Below are positions 17,072-26,712 of a DNA stretch of 64,000 nt, one piece after another (position 1 is the first letter of the stretch; every line of letters starts with the position of its first letter). The position numbers and the translations under genes are program-made. Origin of the DNA: Xylanibacter ruminicola Ga6B6 (GTDB lineage: Bacteria > Bacteroidota > Bacteroidia > Bacteroidales > Bacteroidaceae); the NCBI RefSeq assembly GCF_000687715.1, contig NZ_JHXD01000017.1, positions 1 to 64,000 on the forward strand, read 5' to 3'. Below the pieces are notes generated by a model. The model was not told where the DNA came from, searched no databases, and saw nothing but the letters and a program-made list of their open reading frames with translations.

Positions 17072-18084
17072 AGATATTAATGATAGGTGGCACGGGTACT
17101 ATCAGCTCGGCCATCACACGGCAACTGGCAGCTGCAGGTCACGACCTGTGGCTGCTGAATCGTGGCACTCGCAAGAACGAAGTGCCAGAAGGCGTCACAC
17201 AACTGATTGTTGATATCAACAACGAGTCGAAGGTGCTCGAACTGCTGAGCAAGAAAACCTTTGATGCTGTATGTGAATTTATCGGTTTTCTGCCTTCACA
17301 AGTTGAACGCGATGTGCGCTTATTCAAAGGTCGTACCCGCCAGTATGTTTACATCTCGTCGGCATCGGCCTACAACAAGCCCGCCGCCAACCATGTGATT
17401 ACCGAGGGCACCACACTGGCCAACCCCTACTGGGAATACTCGCGCAACAAGATTGCCTGCGAAGAACTGCTGTTGAAGGAGTATCGCGAAAACGGTTTTC
17501 CTATTACCATCGTACGCCCCTCGCATACCTACTGTGAGCGCGGTGTGCCTGTAAGCGTACATGGACCTAAGGGTTCGTGGCAGGTACTGAAACGCATGAT
17601 ACAAGGCAAGCAGGTGATTCTGAACGGCGATGGCTCATCACTCTGGACCGTAACCTGGAACGAGGACTTTGCCCGTGGTTTTATCGGTCTGCTGGGTAAT
17701 CCCAAGGCCATTGGCGAGGCTTTCCAGATTATGAGCGACGAGCAGCTATCGTGGAATCAGATTTACCAGTGCATAGCCAACGCGCTGCAGGTGGAGCTTA
17801 AGCCCTACTATGTGGCTTCGGAATTTCTGGCTGCCACATCACCCAAGGAGTGGGACTTTACAGGCAACCTGTTAGGCGATAAAAGCGTGACGGTGATGTT
17901 CGACTGCAGTAAACTGAAGCGCGCCGTGCCAGGTTTCCAGGCCACTACCCGTTTCGACGAGGGTGTACGCCGTTGCGTACAGTACATCCTGGCACATCCC
18001 GAACTGCAGATAGAGGACCCAGAGTTCGACCAGTGGTGCGATCGCGTTATTGCCGCACAAGAGCAAGCCAAGCGCTCTATCTGA
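17068..18084 (+). CDS. NAD-dependent epimerase/reductase (extended SDR)
   Basis: The protein (338 residues) has a Rossmann start with GGTGTIS in place of the usual GGTGFIG, and the catalytic Y and K in YSRNK with an upstream SSASAY. It belongs to the extended or atypical SDRs (sugar epimerase/dehydratase group). The last gene of the fucose-type operon, it is joined by a 4-base overlap. The substrate is unknown. Confidence 0.8.
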   Translation: MKILMIGGTGTISSAITRQLAAAGHDLWLLNRGTRKNEVPEGVTQLIVDINNESKVLELLSKKTFDAVCEFIGFLPSQVERDVRLFKGRTRQYVYISSASAYNKPAANHVITEGTTLANPYWEYSRNKIACEELLLKEYRENGFPITIVRPSHTYCERGVPVSVHGPKGSWQVLKRMIQGKQVILNGDGSSLWTVTWNEDFARGFIGLLGNPKAIGEAFQIMSDEQLSWNQIYQCIANALQVELKPYYVASEFLAATSPKEWDFTGNLLGDKSVTVMFDCSKLKRAVPGFQATTRFDEGVRRCVQYILAHPELQIEDPEFDQWCDRVIAAQEQAKRSI

Positions 18085-18091
18085 TGTTTTA

Positions 18092-18186
18092 GGCACGAAT
18101 TACGCGAATTTCACGAATTTTTTATGTTGATGTAAAATTTTTCGTGTTAATTCGCGTAATTCGTGCTAAAAAAATTGTACCTTTGC
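18092..18186 (+). repeat. 95-bp inverted-repeat element with built-in promoter
   Basis: The left arm (GGCACGAATTACGCGAATT) and right arm (AATTCGCGTAATTCGTGCT) pair over at least 18 perfect bases, extending to about 24 with TCACGAA/TTCGTG, around an A/T-rich loop of about 23 bases. TACCTTTGCA follows at 18178. A related copy is at 8876-8970. The hairpin could also stop the upstream operon, which ends 8 bases before it. Confidence 0.75.
18178..18185 (+). promoter_or_regulatory. -7 box of the cysS operon
   Basis: TACCTTTG followed by CA lies 21 bases before the cysS start, at the right end of the inverted repeat. Confidence 0.7.
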
Positions 18187-18206
18187 ACCCAAAATTTAAG
18201 AGCATT

Positions 18207-19697
18207 ATGGAATCTAAGTTAGTAATTTACAATACTTTGACACGACAGAAGGAGCGTTTCGAGCCCCTTCACGCCCCCAACGTGGGTATGTATGTTTGTG
18301 GTCCTACCGTGTATGGCGATCCCCATCTGGGACACGCCCGTCCTGCGATTACTTTCGACCTGGTGTTCCGTTATCTGAAGCACCTGGGTTATAAAGTACG
18401 TTATGTACGTAATATTACCGACGTAGGTCACTTGGAGCACGATGCCGACGAGGGTGAGGATAAGATTGCCAAGAAAGCCCGCCTGGAGCAGCTGGAGCCC
18501 ATGGAGATTGCCCAGTACTACACCAACCGCTATCATGCGGCTATGGATGCACTGAATGTACTGCGCCCCTCTATCGAGCCCCATGCCACTGGTCATATCA
18601 TCGAGCAGCAGCAGTTGGTTCAGCAGATTATCGACAATGGCTTTGCTTACGAGAGCAACGGCTCTATCTATTTTGATATCGAGGCTTACAACAAGAAGTT
18701 CCAGTATGGTATTCTTTCAGGTCGTTCGCTCGAGAACGTGAAGGATGCCAGTCGTGAGCTCGACGGTGTAGGCGAGAAGCGCAACCAGGCCGACTTTGCT
18801 CTGTGGAAGAAGGCTCAGCCCGAGCACATCATGCGCTGGCCATCGCCTTGGAGCGACGGATTCCCTGGTTGGCACTGTGAGTGTACTGCTATGGGTCGCA
18901 AGTACCTTGGCGAGGAGTTTGATATCCACGGAGGTGGTATGGACCTGGTATTCCCACACCACGAGTGCGAGATTGCACAGGCACAGGCCTCGATGGGTCA
19001 CCCTGCTGTAAAATACTGGATGCACAACAACATGCTGACCATCAACGGACAGAAGATGGGTAAGTCGTATAACAACTTCATCACACTCGAGCAGTTCTTC
19101 ACCGGCAATCACCCATTGCTGAAGAAGGCCTACTCACCGATGACCATCCGTTTCTTCGTGCTGAGTGCTCACTACCGTGGCACCGTAGACTTCTCGAACG
19201 AGGCCTTGGAGGCAGCCGAGAAGGGATTGGAGAAGATGATGAACGCTATTGCCGACTTGGAGCGTGTTCAGGTAGCCGACAAGTGCGATGCCGAGACTGA
19301 GAAGGTAGTTAAGGCCCTGCGCCAGAAGTGCTACGACGCCATGAACGACGACCTGGCCACCCCACAGGTGATCAGTTATCTGTTCGAAGCTTGCACCGTG
19401 GTGAACAAGCTCACCGATCACAAGGCAACCATCTGTGCCGAGTGCCTGCAGGAGCTGAAGGAAACCATGCACCTCTTTGCCGAGGATATTCTGGGCTTGA
19501 AGGCCGAGAAGAGCGGCACCAACGATGAGCGCGAGGCTGCCTTTGGTAAGGTAATGGATATGGTACTCGAACTGCGTGCTAAGGCCAAGGCTGATAAGGA
19601 CTGGGCTACCAGCGATAAGATTCGCGATGAACTCGCAGCAGCCGGTTTCGAGGTGAAGGACACCAAGGATGGTGTTACCTGGAAACTGAACAAATAG
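18207..19697 (+). CDS. cysS: Cysteinyl-tRNA synthetase
   Basis: The enzyme (496 residues) charges tRNA-Cys. The class-I motif HIGH appears as HLGH (40-43) in [16 protein letters not shown], with zinc ligand C31 and a further zinc site in WHCECTAMG and HHECEIAQ. The KMSKS loop appears as KMGKS (283-287). The start at 18207 follows the -7 box by 21 bases; an in-frame ATG at 18144 lies upstream of the promoter. The following TlpA-like gene is 22 bases away and probably on the same transcript. Confidence 0.96.
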   Translation: MESKLVIYNTLTRQKERFEPLHAPNVGMYVCGPTVYGDPHLGHARPAITFDLVFRYLKHLGYKVRYVRNITDVGHLEHDADEGEDKIAKKARLEQLEPMEIAQYYTNRYHAAMDALNVLRPSIEPHATGHIIEQQQLVQQIIDNGFAYESNGSIYFDIEAYNKKFQYGILSGRSLENVKDASRELDGVGEKRNQADFALWKKAQPEHIMRWPSPWSDGFPGWHCECTAMGRKYLGEEFDIHGGGMDLVFPHHECEIAQAQASMGHPAVKYWMHNNMLTINGQKMGKSYNNFITLEQFFTGNHPLLKKAYSPMTIRFFVLSAHYRGTVDFSNEALEAAEKGLEKMMNAIADLERVQVADKCDAETEKVVKALRQKCYDAMNDDLATPQVISYLFEACTVVNKLTDHKATICAECLQELKETMHLFAEDILGLKAEKSGTNDEREAAFGKVMDMVLELRAKAKADKDWATSDKIRDELAAAGFEVKDTKDGVTWKLNK

Positions 19698-19719
19698 ATA
19701 AAACAAACAAGTATCTCTT

Positions 19720-20250
19720 ATGAAACTCAAAACACTATTGGCAGCCCTGCTCTTAGCGGGGTTTGCCATTAACACAAAAGCGCAAACCACCGACGAAGAT
19801 ATGGATGCCAAGTATGCCACCAGTCTGGTACAGCCAGGCACTGTGGCTCCCGACTTCACCATGAATACCCCCGACGGCAAGCCCTTTAGCCTCAGCTCGC
19901 TGAAAGGCAAGACCGTAGTACTTGATTTCTGGGCCTCGTGGTGCCCCGACTGTCGCAAGGATGCGCCCGAGGTGGTACGTCTGTACAACGAGTTTCACTC
20001 CGACAAGGTTGAATTCGTTGGTGTATCGATGGATACCAACGTAGAAGCTTGGCAGAAGGCCATCAAGCAGTACGGCATCAGCTATCCCCAGGTGAGCGAA
20101 CTGAAGAAGTTTAAGGAAACCGATATTTCTAAAGCCTACGGTGTACAGTGGATTCCATCAATGGTAGTGGTATCACCCGAAGGCAAGATTCTGCTCTCAA
20201 CCGTACAGTATCAGAAGGTAGAGAAACTGCTGAAAGGTATCAACAAATAA
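19720..20250 (+). CDS. Exported TlpA-like thiol-disulfide oxidoreductase
   Basis: The protein (176 residues) has a signal peptide ([22 protein letters not shown]) and a thioredoxin/AhpC-like domain with WCPDC (C75, C78) and cis-proline region WIPSMVVV. It would reduce disulfides in the periplasm, for example for cytochrome or envelope proteins. It lies between cysS and ridA with short gaps. Confidence 0.88.
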   Translation: MKLKTLLAALLLAGFAINTKAQTTDEDMDAKYATSLVQPGTVAPDFTMNTPDGKPFSLSSLKGKTVVLDFWASWCPDCRKDAPEVVRLYNEFHSDKVEFVGVSMDTNVEAWQKAIKQYGISYPQVSELKKFKETDISKAYGVQWIPSMVVVSPEGKILLSTVQYQKVEKLLKGINK

Positions 20251-20263
20251 ACATGATAAAGGT

Positions 20264-20641
20264 ATGAAACAAGTTATCAGCACCAATCAGGCACCAGCTG
20301 CCATCGGTCCTTACAGTCAGGCCATCCGTGTAGGCAACCTGCTCTACACCTCAGGTCAGATACCCATCAATCCTGCAACAGGAAGTTTTGTAGAGGGTGG
20401 CATCAAGGAGCAGACCCGTCAATCGCTCACCAACATCAAAGCCATTCTTGAAGAAGCAGGCTTAACCATGGCCCATGTGGTGAAGACAACCGTATTTATG
20501 GCCGACATGAACGACTTTGCCGACATGAATGCCGTTTATGCCGAGTTCTTTGCTGAGCCATATCCAGCCCGTTCGGCTGTGGCTGTAAAAACACTGCCTA
20601 AAGGCGCTTTGGTTGAAATTGAAGTTGTAGCTGCTGAATAA
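20264..20641 (+). CDS. ridA: RidA family enamine/imine deaminase
   Basis: The protein (125 residues) has the complete YjgF/YER057c/UK114 fold, with IGPYSQAI at the N-terminus and the key arginine in YPARSAVAV near the C-terminus. It hydrolyses reactive 2-aminoacrylate-type intermediates in the cytosol. The stop lies 1 base from the stop of the convergent TonB receptor gene, and no terminator is visible between them. Confidence 0.92.
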   Translation: MKQVISTNQAPAAIGPYSQAIRVGNLLYTSGQIPINPATGSFVEGGIKEQTRQSLTNIKAILEEAGLTMAHVVKTTVFMADMNDFADMNAVYAEFFAEPYPARSAVAVKTLPKGALVEIEVVAAE

Positions 20642-20642
20642 G

Positions 20643-22637
20643 CTACAACTTCACCGATAGATTAACATAGATATTACGCCCCTTCTGGGGGATATGGTTC
20701 CAATCCGAATAGGTAGAATAGTAACGATCAAACAGGTTATCAACACCCACATGGATATTAGCTACAACCGTATGGATGTTAAACTGATAACCGGCACTGA
20801 TATGCCATACAGCATAGCCTGGTGTAAGACTCTCGCCATATTTATTGCTGTAGTTGCTCTGTTTGCCAACCAGTTCGCCACCCAATTCTCCTTCCCAGTT
20901 CTGATGGAACAGTTTCAATGCCGTAAGATAGGTAAAGGGAGCAATCAAAGGCAGATGAGCCCCAGTGCTCTCCTTGCCATAACTGTAACTCACCTTATTG
21001 TCCCAACGCAACCAGGAAAGAGGGGTGACACTGAATGTAAACGCAGTATTCACAATCTGCGCATGTTTTAGGTTCTGGTAAACCTTCACACCCGGAGCTC
21101 CGATAGTCATAGCCGACAATCGGTTATCGGGTGTACCGATAATGTAGTTATGGAAAAGAAATGCATTCACCTCTAGGCGAGTATCTATCACATCATTCTG
21201 CCACGAAGCCGATGTATTCAACTCAACCGCACTTTCGTTCTTAAGGTGGGGATTACCAATGTAATCATAACGGTCGAAGGCATTATTCAGGAAGTATCCA
21301 AACGACTCGGTAACCGATGGTGCACGATTACCGTATCCTGTTCCAGCAGCCAATCGCCAACCATTATTCTGCCAGGCATAGCTTACAGACACACGTCCCA
21401 TAAAAGTACGCTTGCTACGTTCCACACCTGGGAAAAATATTTCCAAGGCGTGGTAGCCTTCATCGCTATTAATACGTTGCTGCTGCCAAGAGCCTTTTGC
21501 CGACAGATGGATACTATGCGTATCAGACAAACGGATATTATCAGACAACGACAAACCGCTGTTGAAAGTACCCACATCAGGCCACGTAAGCATGTACATG
21601 GGTTTGGCCCCCTCAACATACATGGTCATATCAGCAAAAAGGGTATTGTAATAGCAATCAAAATTAAGCTGATACTGATGGTTACCCCTTGAGCCCTCGA
21701 GCAGACTATAGAGTCCGGCCGTACTGCTTTTACCAGGCATATCCATGTGAATAATCACGTCGGGGCGTGTGCTATCATCCATATTATGGGTGATATGATT
21801 ATAGTACACCTTGGTTTCCCATCGGTAGAAAAGCCCCGCAAGCTGCTCCCTGCGATAAGAAAGCGACGTGATAAGTCCTGTAGCATCGCTAACATCCATA
21901 TTCAGGGCCGGATAGCCAACATCGGTGGCACGGTCGAAAATGACCGTACCCTCTACGATGTGGTTTGGGGCTGGACGGAACCCCAGGTTCAGAAACGAAT
22001 TGACTTTATGGAACTTGGAAAAAGGAACATCCTGATGTCCACCAGCCCTGTAATTATCTGCATCACGATAAAACGCGCCGAAGTTGGCATAGAACGTCTG
22101 CGACGAGAACGCAGCATCGGCACCATACACCTGCAGATGGCCGTTGGCTTCATACCCAGTAGTAAGGTTAAACTCCTGAGGAGCAGCATCAAACCCCGAC
22201 TTACGGAGTTTCAGATCAATACTTCCGCCGATATTACCTGTTGCCTGTGGATTGCCATCAAGGCCCGAATCCAGTCTTACGCGCTGCAGGTTACCACTTT
22301 CTACATACGACGTTACAGGATCCATCTTATCGGTACAAGCATAGAATATCTTCATACCATCGATAGTTGTACTCAATCGCTCGGTAGACATATTGTTTAC
22401 CACCGGTTCCCAGGCATATGCGCCTCGTTTCACCATGGCAACATTGTTCAACTGCAACAGATGCTCCTCTATCGATGCTGTACGCCCCTTGCCAGCCACC
22501 TTGCGCTTGGAACCGACAGTCGAGGTGATAGTCACCTCGTTAATCGATGCTTCTTTCTCGATACTGTCGGTTGGCAAAGCGGTCAATACATTACTATAAT
22601 ATAACGCTCCAATAAATATTGCTATACCCGCTGTCAT
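20643..22637 (-). CDS. TonB-dependent copper receptor, OprC/NosA type
   Basis: The protein (664 residues) is an outer-membrane beta-barrel with a plug domain (about 30-145) and no carboxypeptidase-like N-domain. The plug contains CTDKM (101-105), a CxxxM motif followed by DPVTSYVE, and the barrel contains HNM (284-286), an HxM motif. Together these match the CxxxM-HxM copper site described for OprC. The start at 22637 gives a signal-like hydrophobic segment and overlaps the upstream gene by 44 bases. It is the last gene of the eight-gene leftward operon. Copper uptake is the best-supported role; the motif alone does not prove specificity. Confidence 0.85.
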   Translation of the reverse strand: MTAGIAIFIGALYYSNVLTALPTDSIEKEASINEVTITSTVGSKRKVAGKGRTASIEEHLLQLNNVAMVKRGAYAWEPVVNNMSTERLSTTIDGMKIFYACTDKMDPVTSYVESGNLQRVRLDSGLDGNPQATGNIGGSIDLKLRKSGFDAAPQEFNLTTGYEANGHLQVYGADAAFSSQTFYANFGAFYRDADNYRAGGHQDVPFSKFHKVNSFLNLGFRPAPNHIVEGTVIFDRATDVGYPALNMDVSDATGLITSLSYRREQLAGLFYRWETKVYYNHITHNMDDSTRPDVIIHMDMPGKSSTAGLYSLLEGSRGNHQYQLNFDCYYNTLFADMTMYVEGAKPMYMLTWPDVGTFNSGLSLSDNIRLSDTHSIHLSAKGSWQQQRINSDEGYHALEIFFPGVERSKRTFMGRVSVSYAWQNNGWRLAAGTGYGNRAPSVTESFGYFLNNAFDRYDYIGNPHLKNESAVELNTSASWQNDVIDTRLEVNAFLFHNYIIGTPDNRLSAMTIGAPGVKVYQNLKHAQIVNTAFTFSVTPLSWLRWDNKVSYSYGKESTGAHLPLIAPFTYLTALKLFHQNWEGELGGELVGKQSNYSNKYGESLTPGYAVWHISAGYQFNIHTVVANIHVGVDNLFDRYYSTYSDWNHIPQKGRNIYVNLSVKL

Positions 22638-23562
22638 TATTCTCTCCTCCTGCTACGATGTTACCTTCTTTGTCCTTTACAACCAGATGAATATCCCACA
22701 GGCCTGTCATAGTAAGGTTTAGCTTACCTTCGTATATGCCTGATGGTTGTTTGGTAAGAGCCACATTATCGGGCGAAGAATGATTGCCCATATCGGGCAT
22801 AGTGGGTATAATTTCGATAGTAAACTCCTGATCAGCCAATGGCCAAGGTTTGGCTTTCTCAGCATTCTGCTGCGATACGTATGCCTGAATAGTGTTTATA
22901 CCAGTCTGGAAATCATTAGGATTTACCAGCGAGAGGTAGTAATTTACATCCTGATATTTGAACGACTTAATCCACTCCTGGCCTGTAGCATTGGCCGAAA
23001 CCTCGATAACACTACCGGTATGGGCAACCGTTTTATTCTGGGTAGTTGCCTTGTATCCCAGTTCCCAATAGCCCATACTGCTACTACTCATTACGAAAGA
23101 TATCCACGCGTGCTGTACGGCAGGGAATGTTTCATCGTAAAGGCTGCTCTCTGTAGCCGTTGGTGTTGAGTGCTTCATACCTTTCTCGGTCATGGTCATC
23201 ACGGGACTTATCTCTGTGACAGAGAAATTACGAACAAAACCTTGATTAGAGATTTTTGTCAGCGCAAAAAACACATCATTATAGCCTGCATGCAGTTTGC
23301 CACCTCGCGAGTAAACGCTCAGGGCATATTTCTCATCGATTGTGTCGCGTAGCGATTCAATCTCTTTCAGATAACCGTTGTGCAGGAAAGTATATGCCAG
23401 GAATGTCTCTTCAGCATTGCAGCATTCGTCGTCTTCGGTTGGTATATTGATAGGTACTACTGGATCGTCACTACCTCCGCAGGCAGTGAGTGCGAAACCT
23501 GAAAACAGCAAAAAAACTATCGCGCTAATTCTTGTAAAAACTCTCTTTTCCATAATCATCAT
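22594..23562 (-). CDS. FixH/YtkA-like metal-associated lipoprotein
   Basis: The protein (322 residues) has a lipoprotein signal with cysteine C28 (FSGFALTAC). Its C-terminal half has the YtkA/FixH-like beta-sandwich pattern: MPDMGNHSSPDNV, then YEGKLNLTMTGLWDIHLVV. This motif is typical of copper-associated periplasmic proteins. The N-terminal half also holds a methionine/histidine patch (MTMTEKGMKHS). It probably binds or hands over copper next to the OprC-type receptor, whose gene it overlaps by 44 bases. Function is inferred from motif and context. Confidence 0.7.
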   Translation of the reverse strand: MMIMEKRVFTRISAIVFLLFSGFALTACGGSDDPVVPINIPTEDDECCNAEETFLAYTFLHNGYLKEIESLRDTIDEKYALSVYSRGGKLHAGYNDVFFALTKISNQGFVRNFSVTEISPVMTMTEKGMKHSTPTATESSLYDETFPAVQHAWISFVMSSSSMGYWELGYKATTQNKTVAHTGSVIEVSANATGQEWIKSFKYQDVNYYLSLVNPNDFQTGINTIQAYVSQQNAEKAKPWPLADQEFTIEIIPTMPDMGNHSSPDNVALTKQPSGIYEGKLNLTMTGLWDIHLVVKDKEGNIVAGGENNDSGYSNIYWSVIL

Positions 23563-23569
23563 CTCCTTT

Positions 23570-24166
23570 TTATTTCTTTTCTTCTATTAACTGCTGCCAT
23601 GGGGCGATGGTACTTGTGTGGATATCACCCTCACGGTAAAGAACTTCTATCACTTTCTGTATCGCACAGAGATTACATCCGTCGCAGTGACTAAAATGAT
23701 AACGGGCGTAGATATCACCACACGTAATGGATCCCTGTTGCTTCTTAAACTCATCATATACTTCAGCTGCCAACCGCAGATGTTTCTCCTTATCGCCACT
23801 GGCATAAAAACCTAAGGCTGCAATGGCACCGGTAAGTGCGCCACAAGTGCCTTCGCCAAACTTATGACCGATACCACCAGAGAACGCCTCCGACATGCTT
23901 CGAAGTTGTTGCTCGCTTAGTGGACTGCCCAGTGTAGCGGCGATAGAGGTTAGTGAGAGTGCCGAGCACCCATAGTGCTGTCCGTACCGCTGCTCCAGTT
24001 GCAGCTTCACTTCTGCTTTCAGCGAGTCGAGCGTCTGATGTCGGCTTACAGCAGGAAAAGCGGCCGGACGAGCTATGCGTAGTGAGTCTGCCTGTGCATT
24101 GGTAGCACAAACGGTTACCGGCCAAGTAGCCAAAGCGAGTAAATATGCAGGCTCATACTTCATCAT
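23570..24166 (-). CDS. Exported C_GCxxG_C_C family protein
   Basis: The protein (198 residues) contains the C_GCxxG_C_C pattern: YGCSALSL, GEGTCGALTGAI, ITCGDI and CDGCNLC. Relatives are cytosolic and often sit next to redox or metal genes; their function is poorly known. Here the N-terminus (PAYLLALATWPVTVCATNAQAD) looks like a signal peptide, so this copy is probably periplasmic. The start overlaps the stop of the preceding gene by 1 base (TAATG). Cysteine spacing suggests a redox or metal-binding centre. Confidence 0.72.
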   Translation of the reverse strand: MMKYEPAYLLALATWPVTVCATNAQADSLRIARPAAFPAVSRHQTLDSLKAEVKLQLEQRYGQHYGCSALSLTSIAATLGSPLSEQQLRSMSEAFSGGIGHKFGEGTCGALTGAIAALGFYASGDKEKHLRLAAEVYDEFKKQQGSITCGDIYARYHFSHCDGCNLCAIQKVIEVLYREGDIHTSTIAPWQQLIEEKK

Positions 24167-25401
24167 TATTGTCTTTTAAAACTACCACGTACGATGCGAT
24201 GCTCGAATGTCTGTGTATCCTTGAAGAGGTTGTACATGGGGCAAATCTTCTCAACAGCCTCGATCCACTCTTTCACGGCCTGAGCACTTTCGGGTGTCTT
24301 CACATGCAAAGTGTAGCGCACGTTCTGTGGAGCAATCGACACCTTCTCAAAGCCCTTGCGACCTGCTCGTGGATCCCATTCTGCCTCGACGGTCAGCGAG
24401 ATTGAATCCACGTCGAGTGCGCGTTCTGCTGCCTGTCCCAATGAGATGTGAGTGATACAGGTGCCCAGAATGCCCAGCACACCCTCGATTGAGGTAAAAC
24501 CGAGATTGGTACCACCCAGATAAGCAGGATTATCGTGCAGAATGAGATACTTATCATTTACGGTTAGCTGACGCACACCATTGGGGAAAACCTTTACCCA
24601 TGGGCCCTGCTTTGGAGCAAGTGCTTTACGCAAGGCATCTGCGTCAGCCTTTGGATTCTTGGCTTTTGCTGCTTCTGCTTTCGCCTTGCTTGCCTGCAGC
24701 GCCTGACGCTTACCCCAGATATACTCGCGAAGTCCAGCCAAGGTGGCGCCTTCAACCTTCTTCTCGCGTGGTGACGACTTCTGATCGATAATCAGTTGAG
24801 GCACTACGGCAGCCTTCACCAGAGTGGCTACAGCCGAGTTCTGCTCTGCCAATACTGCCAACTTTTCCAACTCAGCATCCGAGGCAGGTGAATCAATATA
24901 GATGGTGTAGAGGAAGTTGCGTGGATACCACACACGATTAGTCTTCACCTTATCGGGCTGACCGTGGATTTCGATAGTCAGCGAGTCGATATCGATACCC
25001 AGCAGCGCAGCCTGATTCAGATAGCTATCGGCAAGGTCGGAAGCAAATACCGCCTGTGCCGTTGTTGGCGTATCAACACCCGAATCCTGTCCACCATGGG
25101 CATAGCCACAGTCGCCAATATAATGAAACTCTCTGATTCGGAGTTCACGTACACCCGAGCGGTTCTTGGCGGTGACGTTAGCAGTCAGCGTCACAGGCTG
25201 CAGGTCGCTGGCAGGAATAGCCTTCCAGGCTTCGAGGGCCACCTTACGCTCCCTCAGGTGGTTACGCAACGAAGGGGCATTCTGTTCCAACTTGGCTTTC
25301 TGCTGAGCCGACTTAAAGATGTTGAGAGGCCCCTGTGCGAGTGCACTACTAACCTGCAAAGCAAGGGCTGCTGTAATGATAACAATCTGAGTCTTTTTCA
25401 T
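24166..25401 (-). CDS. Exported tandem OsmC protein 1
   Basis: The protein (411 residues) has a signal peptide (to about SSALAQ) and two OsmC-like domains, at about 60-190 and 265-405. OsmC/Ohr proteins reduce hydroperoxides with two cysteines. The C-terminal domain keeps both (C315 in LGTCITH, C387 in KICPMYN). In the N-terminal domain the matching positions lack them (FASDLADSY and QNSAVAT). So one half is active-looking and the other degenerate. Exported double-domain OsmC proteins are unusual. It is one of two adjacent paralogs in the copper-type operon. Confidence 0.78.
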   Translation of the reverse strand: MKKTQIVIITAALALQVSSALAQGPLNIFKSAQQKAKLEQNAPSLRNHLRERKVALEAWKAIPASDLQPVTLTANVTAKNRSGVRELRIREFHYIGDCGYAHGGQDSGVDTPTTAQAVFASDLADSYLNQAALLGIDIDSLTIEIHGQPDKVKTNRVWYPRNFLYTIYIDSPASDAELEKLAVLAEQNSAVATLVKAAVVPQLIIDQKSSPREKKVEGATLAGLREYIWGKRQALQASKAKAEAAKAKNPKADADALRKALAPKQGPWVKVFPNGVRQLTVNDKYLILHDNPAYLGGTNLGFTSIEGVLGILGTCITHISLGQAAERALDVDSISLTVEAEWDPRAGRKGFEKVSIAPQNVRYTLHVKTPESAQAVKEWIEAVEKICPMYNLFKDTQTFEHRIVRGSFKRQ

Positions 25402-25422
25402 AATTTCTTCTATTTTTAATGA

Positions 25423-26691
25423 TTACTTATTCTTTGCTATTACTCTTTTTATACCTCCTTTGATTTCCTGCGCATTGGTTACCAGATTGTAGATGGGACA
25501 TCCACGCTCGGTATCGGCAACCAGCTGACGGATCTCAGCCTCACTGCGTGGACTGCTTATCACCACACGCATCTGTATGTCGGTAGGATAAAGTGGGGTT
25601 TGCTCGTAGCCTTTGCGACCGCTGCGTGGGTCGAACTGGGCAGTGAGTGCCACGTTAAGGGTGTCAAGCGGAATTCTATTGCGAGCTGCGGTTCCCTCTG
25701 CCACATGGGTAAAGCACGAACCAAGCAATCCGATATGACTCTCAACCGCAGTAGGTCCAAGGTCGTTTCCGCCGAAAATCTGTGGATGATCCTGCAACAC
25801 TCTGTGATGGCGTACTTGCAGTACGGTTACACCTGATGAGGGATTGATGAAAGCACTTGGACCATCTGGATTCAGATAGCTCTCGCTCTGAGCAGGCGTG
25901 AACTCGTTCTTACGAGAGTAAGGATAGTCGTATGCATAGCCACCAAACTTCGCCTTATCGGGACGCTGACCGCTTTCACGAAGCTGCTTGTTAGCCTCGC
26001 CTTTACGCGTTTCCCACTCAATGAACTCACGCAAACCTGGTTGATAGGTAGGTGGAATCACCAAATCCTCGGCACTCTTATGCAGTTCAACTGTTGTGTT
26101 TACCTTATGCGCACGGATAGAGAACTGATAAAGTGGTGAGTTTTTCTCGGCCAGTAGGCGCAACTCCTCAAGTTGCTGGTCAGAAGCAGGCGAATCAATA
26201 AAGATGGTATAATCCAGTCCCCAGTTCTGCAGCGAATGCCCAGTCTGCTTGATATTGATGGCAAGCGAGTCGATGGCAACCCCCTTGATAGCAGCCTGTG
26301 TGACGTAGCTGTCGATGATATCACCGGCAATAGCTGCAATCACATGGTCGGGAGTACCAATTCCCAGGTCGAAGCCACCATTGTTGTAACCACTGTCATT
26401 CAGATACTGATGCTCACGTATAATCACATGACGTGTGCCGGCACGCTGCTCTGCTGTGGCAAAAGCTCTGATAGTGATGGGTTGCAATGCTGCAGTAGGG
26501 ATAGCCCTGAACTGATTGACTGCTGCCTTGCGACGCTTAAGCAGGTCGCGAAATGATGGTGCACTCTTCCAGGCTTTCTGAAAATAGCCTTTATCGGTGA
26601 TGGCCTTATTCAAACGCTGATCGTTTTGTTGAGCAAGTGCCCCCGTGAGGGTAGCACTTGCAATTACGGCTGACAAAATTAATTTTTTCAT
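25423..26691 (-). CDS. Exported tandem OsmC protein 2
   Basis: The protein (422 residues) is a paralog of the next gene, with the same plan: a signal peptide (to about LTGALAQ), an N-terminal OsmC-like domain lacking cysteines (IAGDIIDSY and KNSPLYQ), and a C-terminal domain with both (C326 in LGSCFTH, C398 in ERGCPIYN). The spacing of the two cysteines (72 residues) is the same as in its partner. The gap to the paralog is 21 bases and to SusD also 21. It may protect against peroxides or act as a thiol or copper handler in the periplasm. Confidence 0.78.
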   Translation of the reverse strand: MKKLILSAVIASATLTGALAQQNDQRLNKAITDKGYFQKAWKSAPSFRDLLKRRKAAVNQFRAIPTAALQPITIRAFATAEQRAGTRHVIIREHQYLNDSGYNNGGFDLGIGTPDHVIAAIAGDIIDSYVTQAAIKGVAIDSLAINIKQTGHSLQNWGLDYTIFIDSPASDQQLEELRLLAEKNSPLYQFSIRAHKVNTTVELHKSAEDLVIPPTYQPGLREFIEWETRKGEANKQLRESGQRPDKAKFGGYAYDYPYSRKNEFTPAQSESYLNPDGPSAFINPSSGVTVLQVRHHRVLQDHPQIFGGNDLGPTAVESHIGLLGSCFTHVAEGTAARNRIPLDTLNVALTAQFDPRSGRKGYEQTPLYPTDIQMRVVISSPRSEAEIRQLVADTERGCPIYNLVTNAQEIKGGIKRVIAKNK

Positions 26692-26712
26692 ATTGCTCTC
26701 TCTTTTTTTTGT

